Source: Paenibacillus urinalis (GTDB lineage Bacteria; Bacillota; Bacilli; Paenibacillales; Paenibacillaceae). Taken from it: a stretch of DNA of 64,000 nucleotides. The position numbers and the translations under genes were made by a program. Location of the stretch: NCBI RefSeq assembly GCF_028747985.1, contig NZ_CP118108.1, forward strand, positions 4,407,001 to 4,471,000, read 5' to 3'. The notes beneath the pieces were generated by a model. The model saw only the letters and a list, made by a program, of their open reading frames with translations, had not been told where the DNA came from and made no database searches. Below are positions 51,585 through 59,804 of the stretch, piece after piece; positions within the stretch are counted from its first letter, which is position 1; every line of letters begins with the position of its first letter.

Positions 51585-52616
51585 TCACTGCTGACTCTCC
51601 TGTATCATTTGATCCGCTAGATGACCGATATCAATGGCGACTTTTTTATCTTCACTCGCTATGCGCTGACAAAGAACAACCGCAGGAACTCCAGCAGCGA
51701 TTAAACAAATATCAAATTCATACCTGCGGCACTCCTCTAACACCCGCTCGATATCTTCAAATCCACGCACCGGGCTGACACTGCCAGTAACATTTACACC
51801 CTGCTTCCTCATCAAATCCGCTGTTTCTGCTGCTCTGTTTCCGATAAGAAGGACACGCTGCTCAGCAAGGATTGGCAGTAGCAGGCCATGATGATGCAGC
51901 TGGTAATTAATGAGTGAGGAGGTCAGCCGATTCTGCGTTAAGCTCCAGCCGTAATGCCGGCTTACGGCAAACAGCAGCATCTGGAATTCGGGCCGCCTGG
52001 ACATGGGAACCCCCACATAATCCGCCTTCATGATGGAGTCCAGCAGGAGACTCTGAACAGAAGCATCAGGTAAAGGCACCCCTGCATAAGGTAGAAATGC
52101 CCCTAACTCATGGGCTTCTGTGCTGGAGATTACCGTCCCATAAGCTAGGGTCAGCAGCTCGCCGTCTCCCAGCCGTACAAGCGAAAAAGACCGGCGTTCA
52201 TCCAGCGCCGACCGAATCTCATCCGCTACCTGTTTACTGTCTGTAATCTCAAGCATCTCGGCTTGATGCTGCATGAGACCTGACTGAATGAGAGCTTCGG
52301 CTGTAATTCCCGGCAGTATTCTTCCGCTTGGAATGAGCCGCTCTACAATTGCCTCCCCACCGTGGTACATTCCCTCTTTATACCCTGCGGCATAAGCCTT
52401 CTGAAGCGGACCCTCATGATCAAGCGGGAGCGGAGCCTGCGGTTGACGCGGATGTTTGTGCCTCTTAGCATTGGTTTTTTTCCTCATGGCCGGCTTTAAT
52501 TTGGATCCCTTTTTTCTGGCAGAAGCCTTATTCTTGACGGAAGACCTCTGCCGTCTCTTCTTCGCGGCGTGAATGACTGCCAGCCCGACATGATCCAGCT
52601 TCCTGCTTCGCTCCAT
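51585..52616 (-). CDS. GT-D-fold (DUF1792-like) glycosyltransferase with basic N-terminus
   Basis: A 343-residue protein. The C-terminal 230 residues fit the GT-D fold family: FSLVRLGDGELLTLAYG near residue 140 carries the metal-binding DGE motif, and VLLIGNRAAETADLMR near 255 follows. Residues 15-65 are rich in Lys and Arg (KKRRQRSSVKNKASARKKG), and residues 70-85 hold AYAAGYKEGMYHGG, the shared aromatic-glycine motif. Located between the nucleotidyltransferase and a GT2 enzyme in one operon. The sugar transferred is unknown. Confidence 0.85.
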   Translation of the reverse strand: MERSRKLDHVGLAVIHAAKKRRQRSSVKNKASARKKGSKLKPAMRKKTNAKRHKHPRQPQAPLPLDHEGPLQKAYAAGYKEGMYHGGEAIVERLIPSGRILPGITAEALIQSGLMQHQAEMLEITDSKQVADEIRSALDERRSFSLVRLGDGELLTLAYGTVISSTEAHELGAFLPYAGVPLPDASVQSLLLDSIMKADYVGVPMSRRPEFQMLLFAVSRHYGWSLTQNRLTSSLINYQLHHHGLLLPILAEQRVLLIGNRAAETADLMRKQGVNVTGSVSPVRGFEDIERVLEECRRYEFDICLIAAGVPAVVLCQRIASEDKKVAIDIGHLADQMIQESQQ

Positions 52617-52629
52617 ATGGATTGCTCCC

Positions 52630-53361
52630 TTAGGGTAAGATCTTCTTCATCTGAATGGCTGCATCCTGAAGAGATTCGAATGTCCCGGCATCACTCCAAT
52701 AACCGGAGAGAATATCGTACTCCAAGCCTTTCGCTCTGGCATAGGCATTGTTCACATCCGTAATTTCGAGCTCTCCCCGGGCAGAGGGAGATATGCCTGA
52801 AATAATATGGAATACATCCGCATCATATAGATAAAACCCAGTTACGCTGTAATTTGTCTCTGGATGCTCCGGCTTCTCTTCAATATATGAAATAAGCTCG
52901 CTATGCTCGGGATCAAATACAGGTACCCCATATCTTCTTGGATCATCGACTTCCTTCAGCAGCACTCTGGCTGTTCCCAGCTTCTGTTGCTTAAATGCGG
53001 TGACAAAGGGAGCAAGATCATCTGCAAACAGATTATCTCCAAGCAGAACAGCAAACTTCTCCTGCGGTAAAATAAACCCCTTGGCTAAATCCAGCGCCTC
53101 TGCAATTCCACCTGCTTCTTCTTGAATCCGATAGGTCAGACTCACCCCATACCCGGCTCCGCTCCCGAGAAAATCGGTATAGAGCCCAGCAGACTGCTTG
53201 CTAATAATAAGCATAATGTCTGTAATCCCTGCTTTGCGCAGTGTTTCAATTCCATATACAATCATCGGGTACTTGCCCACAGGGAGCAGATGCTTGCTCA
53301 GCAGCTGAGTCAAAGGATGAAGACGCGTACCCTTGCCTCCTGCAAGAATTATCCCTTTCAA
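52630..53361 (-). CDS. Sugar-1-phosphate nucleotidyltransferase (RfbA/SpsI type)
   Basis: A 243-residue enzyme that activates a sugar-1-phosphate, most likely glucose-1-phosphate to dTDP-glucose. Motifs: KGIILAGGKGTRLHPLT at the start, LLPVGKYPMIVYGIETL near 22 and VLLGDNLFADDL near 102. In length it is close to Bacillus spore-coat SpsI, shorter than RfbA. The start is taken as TTG at 53361, seven bases after AAGGGGG and matching the MKGIILAGG start of relatives; an ATG at 53367 is only one base from that site. No RfbB/C/D genes are in this window. Confidence 0.9.
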   Translation of the reverse strand: MKGIILAGGKGTRLHPLTQLLSKHLLPVGKYPMIVYGIETLRKAGITDIMLIISKQSAGLYTDFLGSGAGYGVSLTYRIQEEAGGIAEALDLAKGFILPQEKFAVLLGDNLFADDLAPFVTAFKQQKLGTARVLLKEVDDPRRYGVPVFDPEHSELISYIEEKPEHPETNYSVTGFYLYDADVFHIISGISPSARGELEITDVNNAYARAKGLEYDILSGYWSDAGTFESLQDAAIQMKKILP

Positions 53362-53375
53362 TTTCATTCCCCCTT

Positions 53376-54122
53376 CTATATAAATTGAAGTGGATCCACT
53401 TGCCATTTATCCATAAACAGCTGATGATTCCGCTTCACTAGCTGGCTCAGGCTGTCCTCACCTGATTTTCGAAAACTCGCACTGCCCTCATGGTGCACAA
53501 GTGTATCTCCACAGACAAGCAGCCTGTATCCGGCAAGCCTAGCCCTGTAGCAGTAGTCATCGTCCTCATAATGACCCGGGCTGAACCGTTCATCCAAATA
53601 ACCGATCTTCTCCAGCAATTCCCGCTTGAACAAGAAGCACAGTCCAACGATTCGAGGAACCTCTACCCAGCGTGAAGGATCATGTTCATTATGCTCTGCT
53701 GCAATATCTAAGAACTGGGCTTTGGAGTCAAATGGGATCTCCACCTGTTGTATGCCGCTTGCATAGTTTGTGACTGGACCTGTGATACCGACAGCAGGAT
53801 CACTGAACAGCCCCTGCTTAAGCTGAACCAGCCAATTTCGCGTCACGGTCACATCATTATTTAGCAGCAGCAGGCTGCTTCCCCTGGCGATACGCAAGCC
53901 GCTGTTGCATGCCTTTGGAAATCCCCGATTCTCCGGAAGAGAGATCACTCTAAGACGCTCAGATACGCAGTACTCGTAGGTTCCATCCGTAGAACGATTA
54001 TCTACGACAATGATTTCGTAGGGTTCCTCTGTCCATTTTCGTATCGAATCAATGCAGCTTCGCAGCAATTCAAGACCATTGTAGGAAGGTATAATAATGC
54101 TGGTTATCTCCTGGATATTCAT
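53376..54122 (-). CDS. Family 2 glycosyltransferase
   Basis: A 248-residue GT2 enzyme: SIIIPSYNGLELLRSCIDSI, VVDNRSTDGTYEYC, LLLNNDVTVTRNWL near residue 90 and GHYEDDDYCYRARLAG near 185. It closely resembles the GT2 domain of the gene at 50177-51553. The ATG at 54122 overlaps the stop of the preceding gene (ATGA). Third gene of the six-gene operon. It lacks the basic tail and aromatic-glycine motif of its relative. Confidence 0.9.
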   Translation of the reverse strand: MNIQEITSIIIPSYNGLELLRSCIDSIRKWTEEPYEIIVVDNRSTDGTYEYCVSERLRVISLPENRGFPKACNSGLRIARGSSLLLLNNDVTVTRNWLVQLKQGLFSDPAVGITGPVTNYASGIQQVEIPFDSKAQFLDIAAEHNEHDPSRWVEVPRIVGLCFLFKRELLEKIGYLDERFSPGHYEDDDYCYRARLAGYRLLVCGDTLVHHEGSASFRKSGEDSLSQLVKRNHQLFMDKWQVDPLQFI

Positions 54123-54994
54123 GGCGCATTTCTCCAACTGGCGACGGCCGCTCTATATTGAGGAGAAGGCTCTCCCATCCCTGTGCGGGCTTGAAGACAT
54201 TGCGACAACGCTTCAATATGGTCACCAATAATCATGCGCTCCACATCGTTGCCCTTGCCCGTATTGTCTTTTCTAAGACGATTGCCCTTTATCACATTCA
54301 CTTTGCTGACTGCCTCTACCTTCATTCCTTTTGTACAAGCCAGCATCTGTGCCACGGGAGGCACCATCAGACTCTGATACCCAACCTCACTGATACAGCG
54401 GCTGGATAAGGCATGAGGTACTGCGACAAGCGAATTTGCCGCAAGATCCCTCCGATCGAGCACCGAATTTAAGTAGGTCTTCATTCGTGTGACGTCATCC
54501 TGATCTGGAAATGCAGGAATATAGGAGGTTAAGTTATTCAACGCCATATCCACGCCTCGATCGACGGCCGACAGAAACGGGGCCAATCGCTCCGCCTTAA
54601 TCACGATGTCTCCGTCCGTAAACAGGACCATATCAGAAGTCGTAAGCTCTGCTCCGATTGCGCGTCCGACATCGTGCCCTACTCGGTCCGGTTCATGCAC
54701 AATAGTAACAGCCGGAAACTTTCGAGCGATCTCATAACTGTTGTCTCTGCATCCATTTAACACAACCACGATTTCCTGCAGGGGAAGACGACTCAGCTCC
54801 TTCAGCACTCCTCCGAGAGTTCCGGCCTCATCCGATGCAGAAACGACGGCAGAAGCTGAATTCTGCAAGGTTAAATGTAATGGTGCTGAAGCAGACAACT
54901 TCCTCTTTTTGCCTGGTGATTTTGACTTCCTGCTCTCCGGCTTCTTCAGCCCGCGCGAACTCTTCATTCGTACAGCCATCCTTCTCGTCCCCAT
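54119..54994 (-). CDS. Family 2 glycosyltransferase with Lys/Arg-rich N-terminus
   Basis: A 291-residue protein. Residues 1-36 are basic and disordered (RRMAVRMKSSRGLKKPES, SKSPGKKRKLS). The rest is a small GT2 domain: SAVVSASDEAGTLGGVLKEL, EIVVVLNGCRDNSYEIA, GHDVGRAIGAELT and VLFTDGDIVIKAERL with the DGD metal motif near residue 133. Paralogue of the next upstream gene (55005-56000), sharing GHDVGR.IGA and the ALS/AIS..VPHA segment. Second gene of the six-gene operon. Confidence 0.87.
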   Translation of the reverse strand: MGTRRMAVRMKSSRGLKKPESRKSKSPGKKRKLSASAPLHLTLQNSASAVVSASDEAGTLGGVLKELSRLPLQEIVVVLNGCRDNSYEIARKFPAVTIVHEPDRVGHDVGRAIGAELTTSDMVLFTDGDIVIKAERLAPFLSAVDRGVDMALNNLTSYIPAFPDQDDVTRMKTYLNSVLDRRDLAANSLVAVPHALSSRCISEVGYQSLMVPPVAQMLACTKGMKVEAVSKVNVIKGNRLRKDNTGKGNDVERMIIGDHIEALSQCLQARTGMGEPSPQYRAAVASWRNAP

Positions 54995-55004
54995 CCGGTT
55001 CTGC

Positions 55005-56000
55005 TCACCTCGCTCTTACCAAGTGCCTTGCCCTGTGGAGATCCGTAAATCCGCCGCGGCTTCCTTGATGCAGCGTTAGCCAGCGAACAGCTTCTTCATG
55101 ATCTCTTAGAACAATGCCGGTCAATAGGTCTTGGTTATGTTGATCCTTTCTTCTTAGCGGATTTAATCTCCCAACAGGCACGCGATGGACGGCTTTGACG
55201 AGAAGTCCCTGCTTGATCGCCATGGACTGAGCTAACGGAGGTATCTGTAATGCCCCTTCCTTGAGCATTTCAAATGCAGTTCTGCTGATCGCATGCGGCA
55301 CGGCCGTCATGGAGGCTCCCTTCAAATCCGATCGACCGAGCATGGTATTCAGTGCGTGCTTTGCTTCCACGACCGGATGAACCGGCACTGTACGAACGGG
55401 GCCATTATAATCGTTCAATGCAATATCGATTCCGGACAATACAGCATTAACAAAGGGCTTCAATTCCTGAGCAGGGATCAGCATATCCCCATCAATGAAG
55501 AGCAGCACCTGCCCTGCAGCTGCATCGGCACCGATTTGCCTTCCGACATCATGACCGAGAGCTTCTGAGTAAGTGATAATACGAGCTCCTGCTGCTATGG
55601 CTCTCGCTTCTGTCTGATCCGTAGAACCATTGACAACAACGATCACTTCCGTGGAAGAATGGATTCTCTTTGCTTCCCGAATGACGCGGGCAATCAATGC
55701 TTCTTCATTCATTGCAGGAATTATGACAGAGACTACTGGCTCATGAATGACAGATTCCTGTCCCTCAGGTTTCAGGTGATTACGATCTGATTGCTCAGCG
55801 ATCAGCTGAGCTGATTCGACCGAATTTCGGGATGTTGTCCGGCGATTTTTAATCGTTCGTTTGGTTAATCGACGCTTCTTCAGCGGCTTTATTTTTCCGG
55901 TTTGCTGTATATGGCCTCCCTTGTCAAGCACCCGTTTCTGGCTACCGGACCGGCTGGGAGCTTTTGAGCTTCGCTTCATTTTTCGATTGTTATCTCCCAC
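55005..56000 (-). CDS. Family 2 glycosyltransferase with long basic N-terminus
   Basis: A 331-residue protein whose first 70 residues are basic (NRKMKRSSKAPSRSGSQKR; KPLKKRRLTKRTIKNRR), followed by GT2: SVIIPAMNEEALIARVI, VIVVVNGSTDQTEARAIA, GHDVGRQIGADAAA and LLFIDGDMLIP with the DGD motif. Translation most likely starts at GTG (56000), seven bases after AAGGAGG; ATG codons at 56045 and 56033 lack ribosome sites. First gene of the six-gene operon, about 60 bases after CATATGCTA, a sigma-K-type -10. Paralogue of the following gene. Confidence 0.85.
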   Translation of the reverse strand: MGDNNRKMKRSSKAPSRSGSQKRVLDKGGHIQQTGKIKPLKKRRLTKRTIKNRRTTSRNSVESAQLIAEQSDRNHLKPEGQESVIHEPVVSVIIPAMNEEALIARVIREAKRIHSSTEVIVVVNGSTDQTEARAIAAGARIITYSEALGHDVGRQIGADAAAGQVLLFIDGDMLIPAQELKPFVNAVLSGIDIALNDYNGPVRTVPVHPVVEAKHALNTMLGRSDLKGASMTAVPHAISRTAFEMLKEGALQIPPLAQSMAIKQGLLVKAVHRVPVGRLNPLRRKDQHNQDLLTGIVLRDHEEAVRWLTLHQGSRGGFTDLHRARHLVRAR

Positions 56001-56059
56001 CGTATGTCCTCCTTCTACCTTCTTGTCAGGCATTGCTTCTATCAAGGAGTATTCACGTA

Positions 56060-56068
56060 TAGCATATG
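56060..56068 (-). promoter_or_regulatory. Sigma-K-type -10 element of the six-gene glycosyltransferase operon
   Basis: CATATGCTA on the minus strand matches CATAnnnTA perfectly, and the eleven bases GCATATGCTAT are identical to the promoter of the small-protein operon. No clear mACm -35 is seen at 15-17 bases, so this is weaker than that site. Confidence 0.4.
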
Positions 56069-56132
56069 CACTCAGATGAGGAGAGCAACGGCTTCTGTCC
56101 TTGCTGTCTTCACTGGATCCTCACGAGTATAT

Positions 56133-56184
56133 AAAAACAAGCAGTGCTCTCCCGCTGACACGCGTTCAGGGATTGCACTGCTTA
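56133..56184 (-). terminator. Intrinsic terminator after the decapeptide-repeat gene
   Basis: On the minus strand AAGCAGTGC/GCACTGCTT, a perfect nine-base stem, with a long G/C-rich loop, followed by GTTTTTAT. It lies 16 bases after the repeat-protein stop. Confidence 0.75.
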
Positions 56185-56199
56185 TTAACTGAAATGGGA

Positions 56200-57210
56200 T
56201 TACGGCTGGGTGCCAAGAGCTATCCAAGATACAGTGCCGTAATCACTGCTGTCCCCGCTCAAACGTCTAATTTTGAGCAATACGGAATCTTTACGCTGCT
56301 CAATCACACTGACTTGGAAGTCTGTCGTATTGCACATGGCGACGAATACATAGCCTGCGGATTCAAACTCTTCCTCTAAGGAGACTACCACTTCTTGCTC
56401 AGCTGCTTCTTCCTCTTCAAAAGCAATAATATACTGCCCAAACTGCTGTGTAACCGGCTGCTTCGATGCCGAACGTACCGGAGTAAAGCTCAAGTGCTCC
56501 GGACACAGTGCTCCTTTTGCAACATGCTGACCTTCAATCACTCGTTCCGCCAGCTGCTCGCCTGTAATCGATCGTGATGCAAGAACTGTAGCCGGAAGGC
56601 TCTCTTCAGCCAGCTTATCGCCTGTGATGCTCTTATCTCGAATCAGCTCGGCACCTATTGCCCCCTCCTCGATATGAGCACCGCTGATGCTGCGAAGCCG
56701 AATATGGTAAGGAAGAATGGCACCTTCAAATATATGTCTGGATTGAATGGACGACTGCTGCAAATGATTGGAGCCAATGATCTCAGCCTGCAGATGTGAA
56801 CCATTAATGGATAATGGCATCAGATGCTCCCATGAGATGGAGGATATACCATAGTGCTCATGCTGAATCAGACCCGGCGTAAGATGCATGGACTGAACCG
56901 CTTCACTGGCAAGATGGGCACTGCCGATTGCACCTTCTTCAATAAGTCCAGATGTGATGGACAGCGCCTGAATATGTTCTCTTTCAATCGTTCCAGGCTG
57001 AATATGGTAGGAAGAGATCGAACCTGGAGCCAGGTGATGCTCGCGAATAGCACTGTCCTGAACATGCCCTGAACCGATCGCAGCTTCTACAATATGCAAG
57101 CCTTGAATACTGCTATGCTCTAAATGCTCCGTGGATATGGCAGCTGCCTTTATATGATGGCGGTCGATAATCTGCTCCTGAAGTGCATCCTCATTAATGG
57201 AAGCGTTCAT
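56200..57210 (-). CDS. C-terminal part of split decapeptide-repeat spore-surface protein (WIAG-tail like)
   Basis: A 336-residue open frame that continues the protein encoded at 57225-59579. Residues 1-240 are 10-residue repeats of the form (S/A)-(I/V)-x-x-x-(H/K)-(L/I)-x-x-x, in unbroken register. The last 90 residues form a separate non-repeat domain (EEEFESAGYVFVAMCNTTDF; VSWIALGTQP), resembling the WIAG-tail described for Paenibacillus repeat proteins. Coding in the same frame extends upstream of the first ATG (TITGRKLARASIGEVHL), so this is not an independent gene start; one missing base near 57290 separates the two parts. A terminator follows. Confidence 0.75.
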   Translation of the reverse strand: MNASINEDALQEQIIDRHHIKAAAISTEHLEHSSIQGLHIVEAAIGSGHVQDSAIREHHLAPGSISSYHIQPGTIEREHIQALSITSGLIEEGAIGSAHLASEAVQSMHLTPGLIQHEHYGISSISWEHLMPLSINGSHLQAEIIGSNHLQQSSIQSRHIFEGAILPYHIRLRSISGAHIEEGAIGAELIRDKSITGDKLAEESLPATVLASRSITGEQLAERVIEGQHVAKGALCPEHLSFTPVRSASKQPVTQQFGQYIIAFEEEEAAEQEVVVSLEEEFESAGYVFVAMCNTTDFQVSVIEQRKDSVLLKIRRLSGDSSDYGTVSWIALGTQP

Positions 57211-57224
57211 CAGATGAACCTCGC

Positions 57225-59579
57225 CTATACTCGCACGGGCAAGCTTGCGTCCTGTGATCGTCTCATCAAGAATCCATTACCTTGTCGCAGATCACTGGCC
57301 AGATGCTCGGCTGTAATGGCGCTTTTCTTGAGATGATACCCCTGGATGCTCCGCTCTGCCACATGCTTGCCGAACACGGATTCATTCGCAAGATGAGTAT
57401 CAAGAATGGATTGGGGGGCAATTTTGTCAGACGTAATCGCATTCGCCTGGATCGACTCATGAGTGATGGATCCTGGATATATGTGTCCGTTCAGCACACT
57501 GTGCGCTGCTAGCTTCGTTGCGGTTACACTGCTGTCCGCGAGCTTCGCTCCGGTCACGGCCAGATTGGCCAGCTTATCGGTCGAGACACTTTCGGGCGAC
57601 AGCTTGAGCGACGTAACCGCATAGTCTGACAGATGCTGCGGAAGCACGGCCCCATTTTTAATCAGCTGATCGGTTATACTTGCCTGAGCAAGATGCCTGG
57701 TGTTAATGCTGTTGTCTGCTATTGCAGCGGAGAGGATCGAGCCTTTCTTCAGATGAATGCTGTCGATGGAATCGGCAGCAATATGCCCCGTATGAATGGC
57801 CTGCTCTTGAATGACCTCTCTGCCGACACTGCCGGGCGTCAAATGAATATTCTGAATAGACTTCTCTGCAAGATGCTCACTGCGAACCGCATTGTCTGCA
57901 ATAATTCCACTATCTACCGACCCTGTTGCCAGCTTAGATTCAGTTACACTCTTGTCGGCAAGCTTATCCGTAGTAACGGATGAGATTTGCAGATTCTTCG
58001 TATTCACGGCGTTATCACTCAAGTGCAGGTGCTGAATACTGCGTGGTGAGATCGCTGTGCTGATGACAGATTCAGGTCCCAAATGCTGTGCTTGAATCGT
58101 ACTGTTACCGATGTGTGCTGACTCAATGGCCTCCTTGGTCAAATGCCAAGCATAGATAGAACCTGCGGACAGATGAGCAGAGCCTACTGCTCCCCCTGCA
58201 ATATGTCTCGTATGCACGGCCTGGTCTGCAATTTTGGCTGCGAGAATGCTCTGGTCCGCAATCTTGGAAGAAGTCACGGCCTGCTCAACTAGCTGGGCCG
58301 TGCCCACGGATTGATCACTTAGCTTCGTGGTGCTTATAATCCCATCCGCCAGGTGATGACCCAAGATTTCGGACTGTCCAATTTGCTCTTTGCCGATGGC
58401 CCCTTTCAGAATCTGCTTCGCACCAATGGTCTCTTCCGCTATATGCATCCCGGTTATCGCTTGCTTCTTAATATGTGCTTCTCCGACTGCCCCTTCAGCT
58501 AGCAGATCGGCATCAATAATCTTCGCAGACAAGTGCTGCTTGCCAACAGCTCCCTCCGCAAGATGCTCAGAGGTTATGCCTCCCTGAACCACGTGCTGTG
58601 CAAGAACGGCACGATCCTCGATTTTTCCAGAGGTTACAGCTCCATCTCTTATCTTGCGTGAGGTTACGGCATCATCGGCCAGCTTGGAATTATGAACGGC
58701 TCCATTCCCCAGCTGTCTTGTTCCTATTGCGCTACCTGCAATCTTCTCCTGTGTAATGGATTCCTCCTGAAGCATTTCACTGGAAATGATCAGATTGGCG
58801 AGGTGCCGTGTACCGATGGATCCATCCGCGATCTTGTCTGCATCGATACTCTGGTCACTTAATTTTCTGGAAGTGATGCTGCCGTCCTTGATCTTGCCGC
58901 CTGTTATCGACGCGTCCTTTACCTTCTCTCCCGAAATCGCTCCATTGACCAAGTGCTCATCAAGTACAGAAGCTTCGGCCAGCTTGGAGGACACAATAGC
59001 CCGGTCCGCAATATGAATGGCAGTAACCGCATACTCCTGAAGAGCTTCGCTGCCTATAGCCCCCCGTTTAATATGTCCGCTGTTGATGGCATACGGAGCC
59101 AGCTGTGTACCTGTTACGGCATGCTCGCTAATATCCTCCGTGTAGATAAAAGCTTCTCCTCCCGGCATCTGTTTCTCTGCCAGCAGCTCTTTCTTCGCAG
59201 TGATCAGCTGGCTGTGACTGTGTGGCGTATCTTGTATTATATTCATTACCGGGCTATGGTCTGTCTCCTGCTGCAGCGTTTGATCTGACGTAGTAATGGG
59301 TGATGCCTGGGCGATAGGGGCTGCCTGGGCTGTTTCCTCTTCTTGAACAGGCTCGGGTACAATTACCGCACTCGCAATAGAAGCCTTCTCCTTGGAGGCA
59401 GGCTCTTCTAAGACGGTGGATTCAGCCTCAGCTTTTAATTTACTCTGCTGCCTGGCCTTAGCTCTCTCCCTCTCTGCATTTAACTGGTCCAGCAGTGCAA
59501 GCTCACTCGTATCGGGGTCTATCCCAAAACGATGTTTGGCTGCATTCTGGCTCGTTTTGAACTTCCCTCTTTTTTTCAA
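57225..59579 (-). CDS. N-terminal part of split decapeptide-repeat spore-surface protein
   Basis: A 784-residue open frame. Residues 1-150 are a basic, then Ala/Glu-rich leader with no signal peptide (KKRGKFKTSQNAAKHRFGID). From about residue 157 come 61 consecutive ten-residue repeats such as SITSRKLADQ, SIDADKIADG and AVTSSKIADQ, with no insertion or deletion. Hydrophobic residues at positions 2 and 7 suggest a beta-solenoid rod. The final residues (GFLMRRSQDASLPVRV) are out of register and result from a one-base loss. Translation starts at TTG, nine bases after AAAGGAG. Probably the scaffold of the spore surface glycans (inference). Confidence 0.8.
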   Translation of the reverse strand: MKKRGKFKTSQNAAKHRFGIDPDTSELALLDQLNAERERAKARQQSKLKAEAESTVLEEPASKEKASIASAVIVPEPVQEEETAQAAPIAQASPITTSDQTLQQETDHSPVMNIIQDTPHSHSQLITAKKELLAEKQMPGGEAFIYTEDISEHAVTGTQLAPYAINSGHIKRGAIGSEALQEYAVTAIHIADRAIVSSKLAEASVLDEHLVNGAISGEKVKDASITGGKIKDGSITSRKLSDQSIDADKIADGSIGTRHLANLIISSEMLQEESITQEKIAGSAIGTRQLGNGAVHNSKLADDAVTSRKIRDGAVTSGKIEDRAVLAQHVVQGGITSEHLAEGAVGKQHLSAKIIDADLLAEGAVGEAHIKKQAITGMHIAEETIGAKQILKGAIGKEQIGQSEILGHHLADGIISTTKLSDQSVGTAQLVEQAVTSSKIADQSILAAKIADQAVHTRHIAGGAVGSAHLSAGSIYAWHLTKEAIESAHIGNSTIQAQHLGPESVISTAISPRSIQHLHLSDNAVNTKNLQISSVTTDKLADKSVTESKLATGSVDSGIIADNAVRSEHLAEKSIQNIHLTPGSVGREVIQEQAIHTGHIAADSIDSIHLKKGSILSAAIADNSINTRHLAQASITDQLIKNGAVLPQHLSDYAVTSLKLSPESVSTDKLANLAVTGAKLADSSVTATKLAAHSVLNGHIYPGSITHESIQANAITSDKIAPQSILDTHLANESVFGKHVAERSIQGYHLKKSAITAEHLASDLRQGNGFLMRRSQDASLPVRV

Positions 59580-59619
59580 AACCGCTCGCTCCTTTATGAC
59601 AAAACAGTTGTTTTTCCTG

Positions 59620-59628
59620 CATCCTATG
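59620..59628 (-). promoter_or_regulatory. Possible sigma-K -10 of the decapeptide-repeat gene
   Basis: CATAGGATG on the minus strand, one mismatch from CATAnnnTA, with CAC fifteen bases upstream. About 40 bases before the TTG start. Confidence 0.35.
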
Positions 59629-59750
59629 CACGGCTATAGGCATGTGACACTCCCCCGGCATACTTTCATGAAGGTCCATGCCCTAATTTTAGGCTTGTAT
59701 TTCAACGGCTCGATGGGGGCTGCTCTCCCTATCCGGACAAACCCTGCAAT

Positions 59751-59759
59751 CATAGAATA
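59751..59759 (+). promoter_or_regulatory. Possible sigma-K -10 of the YheC/YheD-type gene
   Basis: CATAGAATA matches CATAnnnTA perfectly, 46 bases before the ATG at 59805. No clear mACm -35 is seen. Confidence 0.35.
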
Positions 59760-59804
59760 GAATCGAGCCTTTCTTTAACGTATCCGAAAGGAGGAATCAA
59801 GCTT

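Noticed and set aside
57225..59579. Regularly spaced DNA repeats in the decapeptide gene, considered as a CRISPR array
   Set aside because: The 30-base period is translated repeats with degenerate DNA and no conserved direct repeat or spacers.
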